From JASBZA01 sp964345295 (GTDB taxonomy: Bacteria > Bacillota > Clostridia > Saccharofermentanales > Fastidiosipilaceae), in assembly GCA_964345295.1 (NCBI GenBank), contig CAYFQG010000007.1:1-50094 (forward strand): DNA of 50,094 nucleotides. The letters run 5' to 3'. The position numbers and the translations under genes are program-made. Below the pieces are notes generated by a model, which was not told where the DNA came from, ran no database searches, and saw only the letters and a list, made by a program, of their open reading frames with translations. This document shows, one piece after another, positions 49,433-50,094 of this stretch; position 1 is the stretch's first letter, and the number at the start of each line of letters is the position of its first letter.

Positions 49433-49632
49433 CATAGGAGCTCCTTGTCTAAGCGTTTTGGGGATGGAGATGTTTAAAGAACAAATGATAAAGAAGGCAA
49501 GACTCCTCTAAGTAGCCAGAACAAGAAGGCCTGCTCTCTAAGGCAATAGTCTATCACAGAATAGCTAAGAAAACTTTTAGATTCTTGAGATGATGAACTT
49601 TTCATTTAGTACAATATATTAATATTTCCATA
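49433..49632. other. AT-rich intergenic region with no recognisable gene
   Basis: About 200 bases between the sulfatase start and the sugar transferase remnant. It holds the sulfatase ribosome site (49433-49443) and becomes AT-rich beyond 49550; no open frame, terminator or clear promoter for the minus strand was seen. Confidence 0.6.
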
Positions 49633-50094
49633 TTATTCATTACCTTTTAAAAAAACTGCCTTTATAGTTTCCCAAATAATAGAAATATCATGTAATAAAG
49701 AAAAATTTTTAATATCAGAAAGATTGTATTCCATTAATATAAGCTTGATCAACATCTTTAGAATTATCAAGGATATCTTGCTCATTTCGATAAGAAATAC
49801 TAGCAGTAGATGTAACTCCAGCAGGTAAGAGCAATGTGGCTAGCATTGCTGGTGTGTAGGTATTGACATATTTTTGAATCTCTGGGCGTGTACCCACAAA
49901 AGTCATGGTTCCACGAAATATGTCCAATAGCTGGGCCGTTTCATCAAGCCGATACTTGCGTAAAAAGCGTCCAATTCGTGTAACTCGTATATCGTTTTTT
50001 ATCGTCACCGCTGAACCAGTATTTTCAGCATTCTGAATCATCGTACGACATTTAAAAATCTTAAATTCCTTTCCATACTGTGTAACTCTTTTTT
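49633..50094 (-). pseudogene. Bacterial sugar transferase (undecaprenyl-phosphate type), partial and frameshifted
   Basis: The N-terminal half lies beyond the window edge. The visible part reads KEFKIFKCRTM, VTRIGRFLRKYRLDETAQLL, FRGTMTFVGTRPEIQKYV and LPAGVTSTASISYRNEQDIL, the C-terminal core of the PF02397-type phosphosugar transferases that start capsule or O-glycan synthesis on a lipid carrier. It ends YINGIQSF and stop (49715), but the next frame reads MEYNLSDIKNFSLLHDISII and onward to a stop at 49633. The missing stretch is about seven codons (a likely ILPEK-like segment), giving a frameshift. The base composition is lower in G+C than the rest of the window. Confidence 0.8.

Overview
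The window looks like part of a draft or scaffolded chromosome of a Bacillota (Firmicutes) bacterium, most likely of the Clostridia. By eye the genes are close to 50% G+C. Supporting signs are Gram-positive ribosome sites (AGGAGG), a Crh/HPr protein with the regulatory serine, a MurT/GatD pair, an rplM leader of the low-GC Gram-positive kind, CDP-glycerol/choline envelope genes and a membrane-anchored M3 peptidase. Two runs of N (39491-39590 and 48683-48703) mark assembly gaps. No rRNA, tRNA, prophage, transposase or CRISPR array was recognised.

Layout. 1-8006, minus strand: a promoter firing out of the left edge; a crh-like/uvrC/phosphoesterase operon; an M24 aminopeptidase; and amidohydrolase-tsaE-tsaB-rimI. 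8131-8880, plus: a glycerophosphodiester phosphodiesterase. 9001-9990, minus: rplM-rpsI with promoter and structured leader. 10045-20898, minus: an envelope and transport block with two ATP-grasp paralogues, a YfhO-type GT-C protein, gatD, murT, a broken NatAB-type ABC locus and a FeoA-FeoB fusion. 21005-26260: an MFS transporter, then an IMPase/esterase/acyltransferase operon. 26323-30408: ald, then dnaX-ybaB-recR. 30411-33588: small housekeeping and hydrolase genes. 33599-37660: a marR operon for a heterodimeric ABC exporter, with a clear promoter and operator. 37664-43638: licA, licC, a gap, a CDP-glycerol-type transferase and a large YidC-sulfatase-like fusion. 43651-50094: a decayed region with remnants of a sialidase, alpha-amylase, LacI regulator, sulfatase and sugar transferase, interspersed with an intact M3 peptidase, a DUF4430-type lipoprotein and mntP. 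Past about 49500 the sequence becomes visibly AT-rich.

How the genes fit together. Many genes serve the cell envelope: MurT/GatD for peptidoglycan amidation, YfhO and the ATP-grasps for surface glycan or lipid modification, and LicA/LicC, the glycerophosphotransferase and the YidC-sulfatase fusion for choline- or glycerol-phosphate decoration of a surface polymer. The rest are information-processing genes (uvrC, dnaX, recR, rplM/rpsI, tsaB/tsaE/rimI) and transport (FeoAB, MntP, MFS, ABC exporter). The most notable points are a GatD whose catalytic Cys and His positions are both substituted, an HPr-fold protein with Gln at position 15 as in Crh, the YidC-sulfatase fusion, and a concentration of freshly broken genes. 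Four of the six broken genes are glycan-degradation or sugar-regulation genes, a fifth is a surface-glycan sugar transferase and the sixth is the NatAB-type ABC locus. Some of these lesions may be assembly errors, especially near the second gap.
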